A DNA stretch of 64,000 bases from Zelopaecilomyces penicillatus (Eukaryota > Ascomycota > Sordariomycetes > Hypocreales > Pseudodiploosporaceae), in NCBI GenBank assembly GCA_005765155.1, contig VCCP01000001.1:1488001-1552000 (forward strand), written 5' to 3'. The stretch's first letter is position 1. Each line of letters begins with the position of its first letter. This document shows, in pieces, positions 42,263 to 55,600 of this stretch. A program made the translations under genes and the position numbers. The notes beneath the pieces are model-generated. The model saw nothing but the letters and a program-made list of their open reading frames with translations, was not told where the DNA came from and searched no databases.

Positions 42263-44389
42263 GTGTGACGTGGTTGGGGAGCGAGCAAACTGTTGCGGCT
42301 CTGTTCCAATCGATACCTATCCTTTTGAAACTTTTGGCGTTGAAAGGTGAAGATGTGTGAAACGAGGTGAGAGATACCTACTCGAATGGGAACGGCGTTC
42401 TTTGGGGAGGCGTTGGTCTCTAGTATACTACAGCAGTCGCGTTTTCACGAGTACGATTATAGAAGCAAAAGTGATGACTGGTTTAAAATATGAACTATGG
42501 TGTCTTGGTCTTGTCTAGTTCCCAGCAGGCTTATCTCAAGCCAGGGAAAGCTTTGCTATATTTTCTCACAAATCTTTATAATGATTTGAGCCGTGTTACG
42601 ATGCAGCTTGACAGGACACGCCACTGTCTTTGGTCGGATCTGCTTGGTATCCGGGTTCCAAAATATAAAGGGGCTCTTCACGGCTAGATTGTGCAGGAGA
42701 CGTTTTGGATAGAGTCACACCAAGATGCGATCCCATTGCTTCGTTTCCCGAATCCCGAACAAAGGTCTGACTAGGATCGTCAGTTCAGAGACAATTATCA
42801 TTTCCATATTCACCATGCTGAATAAAGGTGTAGGCAGACTTCTCTGTTTCGATCAGAACCATCTGCCACGTTGTAATGAAACCCTGATCAGGTGAGAACA
42901 GTCGTCTTATGTGAAGAACACGATCGGGTTTTAGTGGGCATATCCGCAACTCTAGAAATTGCTCGAACTCATGATGGAACGGGCAATTGAAGAAAATCTA
43001 GACAGGCTCGGAGACCGTCTAAACGGCTTCCAACGAATCTGGTGATAACATGATAAGGAACCCAATAACAAGATTCATCATTGACCGTGACCGTGCATGC
43101 AGGTGACTTGCACCTGCACACTTTTCTTCTTGATGAACTGAATGTTGCGGTAAGTGTAGGCGACTTCAATGACGACTGTCTATTCGATATACTTGTCACT
43201 GCGGATGGGGAGCTCTTACTGCAGGTAGCGGAATAAATTGAAGTAAGGTACCCGGATTTTATTTTGCAGCCCTAGCTTTGCAGTACTGCAATCGTTTGTC
43301 TAGCATAATTGAATGAGACAAATGAAGCATTCCTTAAAGAGGTTTGGACCGACTGGTCTCGATCAAGGGAACTCAAGAAAAAGCCAACACATAGAATATC
43401 CGATTTGATGATCACTGCGATGGTGACAATGCCTATAGTGCCTACCTACTGATGCCTAAGGTAGTCATAAAGAACGGCAGGCATTGATCAGCATCGATGG
43501 CAACTTTCCCGAATCAATATCAAGCCAGACTTATCTAGGAAAGAGCAAATGTCACCCAATGGTCCGGATTACGCATTTGTTATTCTACTCTCTGCATTTC
43601 CCCTATTTTTCTCTCCTCAAGCATTTTTCTACCGATTGATCAGGGATTATTTGCTACGTATGTGGATATTGAAACAATCTGCTCTTTTCTAGCGAACTGA
43701 CGACTATGTGTGACGCAAAAGTGAATTTGGTATTCACTTCGCGGTCAGTACGTCGATTCATGCCCAAGGCTACGTACGACGGGACCATTTCTTCTCACGG
43801 ATCTTTGATTCGAAAGTGAGTAGGCAACTGTCTGTACATCGATGGCTTTTATATTGGTTAACAAGTCAAGTAATCAGCATGTATTATCTTGATGCAGCTG
43901 GACAACTTGATGCCGGGATCTCCCCTCCCATAAGTGCGACAGCCTAGCGAGGCAAATGCTTGTATGGCCTGACGCAATTTCGGAAGGAAAGTTTGAAAAA
44001 TTGTGCCCTACAGAACTTCCCGCGTGTGTCTATTGGCACGGCATATCAGGGTTCATCCGCCTTTTTCAGCAGGATGTCTTCGACAGACGGCTTTCGACGT
44101 CGTGGCTTGCCCCATTCCAAACCAACCGTCGAACTGTGGTGATTCGTTCACCAGAAAAATGGGATTCGCCATTTGATCACCACTCAGAGTGTATGTCTCT
44201 ACCCCCATCCTCGTTTTCACTATAGAAACGGTACTCATATTTGTGTTAGGGGCGTCAAATCTCATGGGAGAGGTGCCGGACTATCTAAGCGCTGACAGAT
44301 GCCGTGGTGTTGGGATCCCTCCTCATATGAGCGTGATTGCCTACTGAGTTAAGTACCTTTAAGATTGGGGCTGATGTGCTTGGAGATTG
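42263..44389. other. Gene-poor region behind CDC16
   Basis: About 2.1 kb with no supported gene. A frame at 43956-44225 (89 codons) and its antisense partner carry no domain. Composition is AT-rich in patches. It continues into the relic-bearing segment. Confidence 0.45.
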
Positions 44390-44900
44390 CTAGCGATTGC
44401 TGGCTCTTTCGGACAAACTGTCTGAAGAACTAGGAGACACAGTCTCGACAATCTTTCCCTGAGATGCTTCTAGGCCGTCACCCTTACCATCCGCACCAAA
44501 AACCTCCCCCACAAACTCTATCGCCTCTTGGTACCGTCAGAAGAAGTAAAGTTCTTCAACGGCGTGCAGAACTTGTTGGACATGCTGCTTATTAGCATTT
44601 AGACCAAGGGGAAGACAGATAGATTTATGGACCTGGCGGGACAGTTAGGTGGCTGCGGGAACAATTAGGGTGAATAACCTATTTCGGAGAAATTTGGAAA
44701 TATAAGTAGAGAGGGCTGGGTAGAGAAGGAAATATTACTTACCTTGTCATTTTCTACCTTAGCCTTATAACCGCGCTCAATAGCTAGGAATTCAGACTTA
44801 ATCTGGCCAGTTCGCTTTTATTAATATCCTCCTCTGAATCTGATATATAGATATTAAGAAGGCTACCGTTTTTATCATTATCTATAGCCGAGGAAATAGC
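44390..44900 (-). pseudogene. Decayed gene fragment, C-terminal part, unknown family
   Basis: A block at 44390-44584 reads as a helical C-terminus (VLHAVEELYFF, then RYQEAIEFVGEVFG) broken by one TGA that a single C-to-T change of CGA would create, and ends in a regular stop at 44390. A CAG acceptor precedes it at 44585. Upstream, a block ending ERGYKAKVENDK abuts a perfect GTAAGT donor at 44742 and is linked, after a one-base frameshift, to an acidic SDSEEDINKSELARL stretch. The parts look like two exons of one former gene with about 160 bases of intron between them. The repeated helices suggest a TPR-like protein, but the family is unknown. Confidence 0.35.
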
Positions 44901-45387
44901 GAGTTATGCCTTGAGGATGAGGATGTATAATGAGGCTAGGCGTGCGCTGCAAGTTATTACCTGACAGCAATTTAGCCAAGGCACCCCCACAAATCTTGGG
45001 CCCTGTATTTAGGAGGGACAGCAATAAGTATATAACAAGTACAAGGAGGCCACTAATCGATTTAATTTCTTAGTCTATAAGCTTCTCAGGGCTATTACTG
45101 ATTTTAATAAAAGGGTATAGCAGCAGCAATGCCATCGATTGCGGCGTTTGAAATACCCGCGAAGAATTATCACCGGCTTCAACCCAGAGTCGCGAAGGCC
45201 CAGGTTATCGAATGGGATTACATCGTCCGTTGCCTCCAATATGCTCTCAAGTAGCGTGCGGGTGTCCGGCCAGAGAAAAAAAAACCTCTGTAATAAAAAA
45301 CCGCGAAGGAAAACGTACAAAACCCCTAGTCTATCTGCTGGTAGTTGGCCCGCTTGGTTCTTGACTTCGGGAGGTCTTGAGGCCTGA
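44893..45387 (+). pseudogene. AT-rich coding relic with four C-to-T type nonsense codons
   Basis: One plus-strand frame of about 165 codons reads as helical protein (for example NKYKEATNRFNFLVYKLL, followed by RAITDFNKRV) but contains stops TGA 44962, TAG 45010, TAA 45025 and TAG 45118. Each is one C-to-T change from CGA, CAG, CAA and CAG. That pattern and the TpA-rich sequence fit repeat-induced point mutation of a repeated gene or transposon. The 5' end overlaps the minus-strand relic, so only one of the two may have been coding there. Confidence 0.35.
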
Positions 45388-46668
45388 CGTTTGACGGCGA
45401 GGTTGAGGAAGCTCAACTGAACTAGACTTCCGGATAACTTGCAATCAAACATTATGTAAAATTAGGATAGCTATCTTCAAAAAAAAAAAAGCCTACCACT
45501 ACGCCACTCTGCAAATTACAAGCATCTCAGACATCTTCAGTCGATACACTATACTTTTTGATATACTTTTCAGCCCGTTTTACATCACGAAGAAACATTA
45601 GTGAGCTCCATGAGGTGGGCATTTCTGATAAATTCAGTCGAACTCTTATAAAATACACGACACATCCCAAAGGCACAACAATATCGCCTCGGTTTGTAAT
45701 CAGTGCGAAGATTGTTTGATTTCACTAACCGCTAAATACTAGCCACGCTCTACCTTCTGATTCTTTTACTGTCATCTGCTTCCTCATAGGCGTTTTGGTG
45801 CTGTTATTGAGCAAGAGCAGAAATCTAGAGTGTCTTGATGAGATAATTGCTTTGAACCTGGCTAGCTGTTGTTGTGGATGAGTTGAGTCAAGTTCTCAAT
45901 GAGGAAAGTAGAGAAGCTTGTGTTATTGGAGATTGGAAAAGCTGACTGCGCAACCTTTTCGTGGGTCTAGCCAAGGGACCCGTTGAGCTAAGCTGCTTTG
46001 GGTGCTTTATAGCCAGACGCCATTCATGAAGTCTAGACAGATCAACGTACTATAAGGTAACTTGTGTAGTCTATCCCATTACTATGAAAAACAATTTTCA
46101 TATTGAAGCAAATATAATACGTTACTCAGCGTTCACGTGGTTTTTCTACCGTGATGCCTCATTTTCTCTGGTTTTTGGTTGTGATTTACATCCCAGCGAT
46201 AAGATAGAGGGAGAGATTCTCCCCAGATTACTCTACACCCACCCCATCAGGGGGGGAGGGTGGCTGCTACTGGCGCCGGAACATCAATTTCACGGCCCCT
46301 AGCGCCATTGGAATTGGTGGCCGCCGCGCCCAGTTTCGAGACTCCTGTGATTTTCAACGCGAAGCAGTCCTCCTTCACGTCCGCCTTGAGTAACACCACA
46401 TAAGGCATCCCAACCCACCACGCCAGCCTTGCAACGACCCGCAACGAATTGTTTCCACATATCGCACCCGCACGAAAGGATACGCATACACATGATACAG
46501 AGCTGGGATATTAGGCGTATTTAATACATAATCATCGGCGGCGCATAGCTTCGCGACACTCGGACAAGCTTCCTCATCACCCAAATACAATTTCGAGGCA
46601 TCACTTCGCCATCCACTCTCAGCGGATGGAAGGGAGTGCTGCGTCTCGTGGACGCCAATGATGCAGCC
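45388..46668. other. Spacer and promoter region of TRA1
   Basis: About 1.3 kb. An A run lies at 45480-45490. No gene or RNA is supported. The last 400 bases are the TRA1 promoter and leader; short upstream ATGs at 46626 and 46658 are out of frame with TRA1 and could act as upstream frames. Confidence 0.45.
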
Positions 46669-49600
46669 ATGTCGGGCACAACTATAGATGATGTGGTCAA
46701 GCGGCTCAGCTCCGCAGATCTAGGTACGCGACACCATCACTTTAACCCCCCTAGGTCTTAGGATGGGTCGCAATATTCTTTCATGTTGCGCACGCTTCTG
46801 ACTTTCGGTCTACGGATAGATGCTAGACTTAAGGTGGATGCCGCAACCACCTTGCGCGACAGCTTAGATGCATACACCAGCGGGCCTATATACCCCCCAT
46901 TCCTAAAACGATTAATGCCAATATTTATCAACATTCTGCGTGGACCATGCATCTTCCAAAGCAACTCTCCGGAGCAAGTGAGTAGTGATTTTGGTTGGGT
47001 GAAGTTATCATACCACTGACCTAGGTTTCAGAAACTCCGAAACTGTGTACTGGAGGTCCTACATCGACTCCCTACCGCCCCAGCTCCTGCCGAGCCATTC
47101 GAACCATACGCTGAAGAGGTAGTCGACCTGCTAATGCAGCTTGTTCGATCAGACAACGAAGATAATGCAACACTATGTGTCAAAATAACGTCGGATATCA
47201 TGCGCCATCAACACAAGGTGTTGCAGACCAAGGTGCAGCCATTCTTGTCTCTAATTCAAGAACTTTTCGAGCAGATGGAAAAGGTTGTGCGGGAACAGTT
47301 GGACAATGCATCTCTTGCACCTAGTGCGCAGCCTGGCGCACCATCGACACCTGGCAGCACACAGACAAACTTCCAGTCTCCTCGCCCCGGCTCACCAGTC
47401 GCCTCTGTCAACGACTTGGGCGCTGATCCCCAACAGCAAAACCGGCCGCTTCTCAAGGGGATGCAATCATTCAAGGTTCTATCCGAATGCCCCATCATCG
47501 TGGTTTCGATCTTTCAAATATATCGCAGCACCGTCCAGTCCAACGTTCGCGCATTTGTGCCCCTCATCAAGGGGTTTTTGTGTTTACAAGCAAGTGCTCA
47601 GAAACAAGCACATGCGGATGCGGCGGCTAAGGGCCAAATTCACACAGGTGTTAGCCCTGCCATAAAGAATAGGGCTGCTTTTGGCGACTTCATTACGGCA
47701 CAAATCAAGACGATGAGTTTCCTTGCTTATCTTTTACGACAATATTCGACTCAGTTGACTGATTTCCTACCGACATTACCGGATATTGTCATACGGCTTT
47801 TGAAAGATTGCCCAAGAGAAAAGTCAGGCACGAGAAAGGAGCTCCTGATTGCGATCCGTCACATCATCAATTACAATTTCAGAAAAATCTTTCTGCCGAA
47901 AATCGATGAACTTTTGGATGAGAGGACATTGACGGGCGATGGTTTGACAGTGTATGAAACCATGCGGCCACTTGCTTACAGCATGCTCGCCGATTTGATC
48001 CATCATGTTCGGGACTCCCTAACGCCGGAGCAGATTCGAAAGACAGTGGAGGTGTACACGAAGAATCTCCAAGACAATTTTCCTGGTACCAGCTTCCAGA
48101 CGATGAGCGCGAAGTTGCTCCTTAATATGGCGGAATGTATTGCAAAGCTCCCTAATAAGGTGGATGCCAGGCATTACCTCGTGATGATTCTAAACGCGAT
48201 TGGCGACAAGTTTGCAGCCATGAACCGCCAATATCCAAATGCAGTCAAACTCTCGAAACTGTATCAACAACAGGCAGAAGCAGGGGTGGCAGAGACTTAC
48301 CTTGCCGATAAAGAGCATGCTCCTGACTGGGATGAGACCGATATATTCTCAGCAGTTCCAATAAAGATCTCAAACCCTCGTGATAGAGGTGCCGATCCAG
48401 TGGTGGACAATAAGTTTCTATTCCGCAATCTTATGAATGGACTGAAGAACACCTTCTACCAACTTCGAACATGCAATACCGGCACTCCCATTGATCCACA
48501 ACATGCGCCAGCTCATTGGCAGGATGTGTCATACGGCTTTACCGCAGAAGAGGTCAACGTGATCGTCAAATTATTCCGGGAAGGCGCATATGTCTTCAGA
48601 TATTACGAGATCGAGAAGCCCGCAGCAGAGTCCCAATATATGTCACCTGTGGAATATATGGCCAACTTCTACATGGTTTCAAGTAGCAAGGAAGAAAAAG
48701 ATCTATTGGAGACATTTGCCACTGTTTTTCATTGCATCGACCCGGCCACTTTCCACGAAGTTTTCCAACAGGAGATTCCACGACTTTATGACATGGTGTT
48801 TGAGCATACTGCGCTTTTACATATACCCCAATTTTTTCTTGCGAGTGAAGCCACCTCACCCAGCTTCTGTGGTATGCTTCTTCAGTTTCTCATGGAACGA
48901 ATTGATCAGGTCGGCTCGGCGGATGTGAAAAAATCTTCGATTCTTTTGCGACTGTTCAAATTAGCCTTCATGGCAGTCACCCTCTTTGCAGGGCAAAATG
49001 AACAAGTCTTGTTGCCTCATGTCGTCAATATTGTGACGAAGTCCATCGAGCTCTCCACTAAGGCAGAGGAGCCAATGAACTACTTCCTTCTACTACGCTC
49101 CTTGTTCCGCAGCATCGGTGGCGGCAAGTTTGAACAGCTCTACAAGCAAATTTTGCCTCTACTTGAAATGCTGCTTGATGTTCTGAACAACCTTCTCATG
49201 GCAGCACGAAAGCCTTCAGAGCGAGACTTATACGTCGAGCTTTGCCTTACAGTGCCCGCACGACTCAGTCATTTGTTGCCGCACCTTAGCTTCTTGATGC
49301 GTCCTTTAGTTGTCGCTCTGCGAGCTGGAACGGATCTCGTTGGTCAGGGTTTACGAACATTGGAGCTTTGTGTAGATAACCTAACTGCTGATTACCTCGA
49401 CCCAATAATGGCACCCGTGATTGATGAGCTTATGACGGCGTTGTTTGATCATCTCAAGCCTCACCCTTACAGCCATTTTCATGCCCATACCACGATGCGA
49501 ATCCTTGGGAAACTCGGAGGAAGGAATCGCAAGTTTATGACTGGCGCTGTGCCTACCACCTACACCCCGTTTGCAGATGACCCCTCAAGCTTTGACATGC

Positions 49601-52600
49601 GGCTCATTGGCTCTAAGAAAGATAGGGCGTTCCCGGTTGACCTTGGCATTGATTTTGCTATTCAAAAATTGATGGAAGTGCCCAAGGCAGGCAAGAACAA
49701 TCAAAACAGACAGCATGACGAATTTTACAAGAGTCAGGCTTTGCACTTTGTCAAGGCGCAGCTGAAATTGCGCATTGGATTTGACCAGCTTCCTGATGAT
49801 TTCCCTCGGATAGTGCGATTGCAGGCTCAAGATCTCCTTTCGCGGAAGATGGACATTAATTTCACGTCTTTCGAAATTTCAGCTCGTGAGAGGTCTATTC
49901 CTAAGAAGGATGAACAAGACAACACAACCAAAAGGTTGTTGAAGGCTATCATGTTGGCTCAGTCGATTCCAAGTCTCAAGTCTGAGTCAGACACTTTCCT
50001 TCTCGATATTTGTAGACATTTTGCAATTATTGAAGTTGGCCGATCCCTTGTCGACTTGAAGCGCAATTTCAGCCCATTCGACCCGAATGCAGGAGAAGGA
50101 CCGCTGACAATTGATACTCGGGTTCTCTCTGATGCAATCGTTGAATCTCTTGCATCTGATCACCCGGATGTACGTGATGGGGCACAACGTGCAATTAGAG
50201 AGCTCTACAGATGCACCGCTGTCATTTTTGGATCGGAAAGTAACGTTGGTCGACTTCCATTGTTCAGCCATCTCAGTAGCACTTTCTGTCACAGCTGTTA
50301 TGAAGAAGAATGGTTCACAAAGACGGGAGGAAGCCTGGGAATCAACTTCCTGCTCACTGAATTGGATTTCGGCGATCCTTGGGTAGCTTCGAAGCAACCT
50401 GAATTCATACGGGCTCTGATGTATGTCATTAAGGACATGCCTCAGGATCTCCCAGAGAAGACGAGATGCTTGGCTCAAACCAGCTTGGAGGTTCTTTTGA
50501 AGCGTATAACGAAGAACATCAAGAAAGAAGATGCCCTTCCAATTCAACCTCAACCAGGTCAGGCGCAAGTTAAACAGCCCCGTCTCGCACAAATATGCAT
50601 GCAGTTCAACAATGAGCTTTCTCATATGAATAAATTCGTTCGCGAAACAGCGAAGCACTCACTTGAACTAATTGCAAAAGCTGCTGGCTGTGAGGTATGG
50701 GAATTGGTTGAGCCTTATAAAGACAGGTTCTTGCAGCCCATCTATGCCAAACCTTTGCGTGCGCTTCCTTTCGCCATCCAGATTGGCTACATCAATGCTA
50801 TGACTTATCACATGAGCATAAAAAACGACTGGGTCACCTTTGACGATAATCTCAACCGTCTACTTATGGAGTCGCTCGCATTAGCCGATGCTAATGATGA
50901 ATCTTTGGCGAATAAACCTGCGGAATTTCGAACCCACGAGTACATTGTCAATCTTCGTGTTTCGTGTATCAAACTGCTTAGCACTGCTATGACCTTTGAA
51001 GAATTTGCAAACAACCCGACGAAAGGAAAGATCCTCTCCGTCTTCTTCAAATGTCTCTATTCTGAGTCAAAACCTACTATTGCTGCTGCCAATGATGCTC
51101 TTAAATCAGTGTTGGCTGTGGATAGACGGCTTCCCAAGGACTTACTACAAGGCGGTTTGAGACCTGTTTTGCAAAGCCTGTCTGATCCTAAGAGACTCAA
51201 CACACATGGTTTGGACAACCTGTCACGGCTTCTCAAGTTGCTTACCAGTTACTTCAAAGTAGAGATTGGTGCGCGACTTCTCGACCAGATAGAATCCATT
51301 GTCGAACCTAGTGCATGGCAGCAGATCTCCTTCACATTCTTTGAGCAGCATGCACAGATGAAAGTCATTACGGCAATTCTCAACATCTTTCATCTGCTTC
51401 CGGCACCCGCTGAAGCTTTCAAAGAGCGCCTGATAGACTGTTTCTTGGGGCTTGAAGAAAAGCTTCGACGAACGCACCACAGTCCATTCCGTCTTCCCAT
51501 CTACCTGTACCTAAACCGCTACCCCAAGGAGATATGGGGTTTTCTGCTCAACAGGCTGGACGACCTGAAGTATGGCCGTTTATTGGCGCAAGTGCTCCGT
51601 CATCCAGAAAGTGGTCCACTCAGAGAAGCGGCTGTTGAGAACTTAGAGGGGCTGCTAGGCAAATGTAATGAGCTTATCAGCCTTAACAATGACAAGAAGT
51701 TTATTGCCGTTGTCAATACGATTCACGTCCTTGACTCCCTCAGCCAATGGACCACTACCTCTAACACATGGCTAGAGAAGAAGGAGCATACGAGTTGGTT
51801 GAAAGCCATCGGAAAGGATCTTGAGACTCAAATCAAGAACTATACTCTTCCAGCTCATCTGCGATTACCTGCTTATCAAGCCGCAGAACAGCTTGTTAAC
51901 ATTCTTGTGAAGTCCCTCGAGAAGTCACCTAAGGATCTTGATGGCCTCCTCAGCCTAATTGAGTCAGTCACATCCGAGGAACTTCGGTCTACCCAATCGC
52001 TGTATTCCTTCATATACGAAGAAATCATATGCAGCAACTCAATGGAGTTTTGGAAATCGACTTTCCTGCGATGCCTTGACGCCTATTCGGGGAAAGTGGC
52101 CTCCAACAAAACCAAGTATTTCCTGTTGCATTACATTGTCAATCCCATTGTCGCGATGGATGTCATGAGGCACTGGAATCAGCCAGAGCAGGGCAAGACT
52201 CAAAGGCTTATGGATCGAGCCGTGATCGATGCAGTCAGCGCAAAGATTTGGAAAGTCCATCCAGAAATGACGTTGGATGATGCAGCACAACCCGGAATTG
52301 ACCACACTCGTTTTGAAGTTCTCCAACTCTCGGCGATGCTAGTCAAGTATTATCATGCGACGCTTCAGGAAGCACGGAAAGACATCATTAAGTTTGGCTG
52401 GACATTTATTCGTCTTGATGATGTTATCAACAAACACGCCGCTTACGTGGTAATTGGATATTTCATTGCCCATTATGAGACACCGCCCAAGATTGTCAGC
52501 CAAGTATATCTGTCTCTATTGAAGACAAATCAAAATGAAGGGCGGGCGCTTGTGACCCAGGCTTTAGAGCTCATTGCACCAGTGTTGCCAAAACGTTGTG

Positions 52601-55600
52601 GTGGCACTGGTCCGAACGAGCGGAATGCGCCTTGGGCTGTCGCACCTCGCCGTATTTTGGCCGATGAGGGACAGAACGTGCAGCAAATGACAAGCATCTT
52701 CCATTTTCTCGTTAGACATCCAGAGTTGTTTTATGAAGCTCGCGATAAATATGCGATCCTCATCATTACATCACTGAGAAAGGTTGCTGCACCACCCAAT
52801 CCCTCTCATGAGAGTAAGAAACTGGCTCTTAACATGATGTGGCTTATATGGACTTGGGAGCAATGGAGAATAGAAGGGAGAAGGTCACCTATTCTCACAA
52901 CTCGTGGAATTTCGGAATCGCCCAACACAAAGAAGCGGAAACTCGAGAGTGACCACTCAACAGCCTCGCCTCCAACTGTTCGACAGAGTGCGCCCGTGGA
53001 GCGACCGGAGTATGTGATACCTCCTGTATTCCGCCTAAAGATGATCAAGTATCTTGTCGAGTTCATCGCACAGTTGAACGAAAGATATCAGCTGCCCTCT
53101 GCCAAACCTCGCGAGCCAAGCGCAAATGCAGTTCCTCTACCAACTCCGATGACTGAGCTTTGCAAGAAAGCCATGTCTCTTCTTTACAATTTAGTTCAAC
53201 CGCAATGCTGGGGAGACTTGGATCTCGATCTGTTTCCCAACGTCACCGATGTGATCCTTGCCAGCGACAAGACACAGACAATTCTGAATGCAGACCCTAC
53301 TGACAAGGAGAAGTATGATGAAAAGTTTCTCACCAATATCATCAACACGCTTCAAGTTGTTCGTATTGTGCTCAACTTCAAGTCAGACGACTGGGTACAG
53401 AAAAATATTTCGGCAATTCAAAAAGTGTTGGAGAAGTGCTTGAAGTCCGAAAACCCAGAGATTCAGGATTGTCTGCATCTTGCTGATACCAAGTACGATG
53501 ATGGTCGCGAGCTTAGGGCTATCATCAAACGCGTGCTTGATACTGTGCCAGAGGATACGCCAATGGAAGATGCAGATGCTGATGGCGAAACTGAGGTGCC
53601 CACATCAGAGATTGTGGCATATCTGTCACAGGCAGCGACTGAGGCGATGAACAGCAATCTGTATGTCTCGGGTGTCAACATTCTTTGGTCTCTTGGAAAT
53701 CGCAAACCTGCCATGATAGATCAACATATTTCTTCTCTAATGAAAGCACTCCAAAGCAAGCATGCGAGAGAGCATGTGCAACACTACAACGCATTGGCAA
53801 GCCAGGCTGCCGGCATCAACCAACGCAGCCAAGATGCGACTGCCACAACAGGAGAAATGTCTGCATATGAGCTGGAATTGCAGACTAAATTGATGATCAA
53901 AGAGGTTCAAGTTGTGGCATTACGAATGGAGACGCTGGGAGATAATCGACGTCCATTTTTGAGCGTTCTAGCTACCCTGGTTGAGAAATCAATGCACATA
54001 GAGTTGTGTACTGAGATTCTCAGCATGGTGGAAGAATGGGTTTTCCGATCTGAAGGTACCTGGCCGACGTTGAAGGAAAAGACAGCAGTGTTGCACAAAA
54101 TGCTATCCTTTGAACACAGGCAGGACCCCACGATGCTATCAAAATTCCTGGAGCTTGTGATTCGGATCTACGAGGACCCGAAGATTACTCGGACGGAGTT
54201 GACAGTACGAATGGAACACGCATTCTTAATTGGCACAAGAGCCATTGATGTCGAGATGCGTAATCGATTCATGGCAATTTTTGACAAGAGTTTGTCTAAG
54301 ACTGCCAGTCTGCGATTGTCCTATGTTCTGAACTCACAGAACTGGGATACTTTAGCTGACTCGTATTGGCTTGCGCAGGCCAACCAATTGTTACTTGGCG
54401 CTGTCGAATTGAATACAAATATACAGCTCCATTCCGAAGATTTTAGAGTTATCACTCTTTCGCAACTGGCCACAGTTTACCCCAGGGAGAAGGACCACAG
54501 AGAACCGAACATGATGGCCGATGACAAATTCGAAGCACTGATGGCCAATCATCGCCGTTTCATGGTAGAACTTGGAGATGTCAAAGTCCGGGATGTGATT
54601 GAACCTTTGATGCAACTGCAACATGTTGATACACAGCTTGCCCATCAGCTCTGGGTGACCGCGTTCCCCATTTATTGGTCTGCTACTGTTCGAGATGAGC
54701 GATCGGATCTTGAACGCGGAATGGTCGCTTTGTTGACGAAGGACTATCACAGTCGTCAGATCGACAAGCGTCCGAATGTCGTTCAGTCTCTCGTAGAAGG
54801 CGCTGCCAAAACATGGCCAGAGTGTAAGCTTCCGCCCCATGTGTTGAAATTCGAGGCCAAGACGTATGATGCCTGGTACACGGCACTTGTGCAATTGGAG
54901 AACGCTGCCATTCATCCCGGTAACGAGTCTACTACTATTCGTGAAAGCAATTTAGATGCTCTGGTAGACCTGTACGCATCCCTGCAAGAAGATGACCTTT
55001 TTTATGGAACTTGGAGACGCCGCTGTCAGTTTGTTGAGACAAATGCAGGCCTTTCCTACGAGCAGAATGGAATGTGGGACAAGGCTCAGAAGCTGTATGA
55101 AAACGCCCAGATCAAGGCAAGAACCGGTGTCATACCTTTCTCGCAAGCGGAATACATGCTCTGGGAGGATCACTGGGTTTTGTGTGCTCAAAAACTTCAA
55201 CAATGGGAGATTCTCCAGGACTTTGCTAAACACGAGAACTTCCAGGATCTGCTGCTCGAATGCGCCTGGCGTAATACGGAAATGTGGCAGGATGAACAGC
55301 ACCGCGAAGCGCTCGACAATATCATTAAGGGTGTGATGGACGCTCCAACCCCTCGCCGTGCCTTCTTCCAAGCATTCATGTCGCTCCTCAAATTCCACAA
55401 CCAACAAGAAGCAGCCAACGACTTTGCACGTGTCTGTGACGAAGCGATCCAGCTTTCTATCAGGAAATGGCATCAGCTTCCAGTCAGGTTAACCAATGCT
55501 CATATACCACTGCTGCAAAATTTTCAACAGCTTGTGGAACTGCATGATGCTAGTGTGATTTGCCAGAGCCTCGCAAATACCAATTCGTCGAATTTGGATG

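Noticed and set aside
43956..44225. 89-codon plus-strand frame and its antisense partner
   Set aside because: No domain, and neither strand shows splice signals linking it to further coding sequence.
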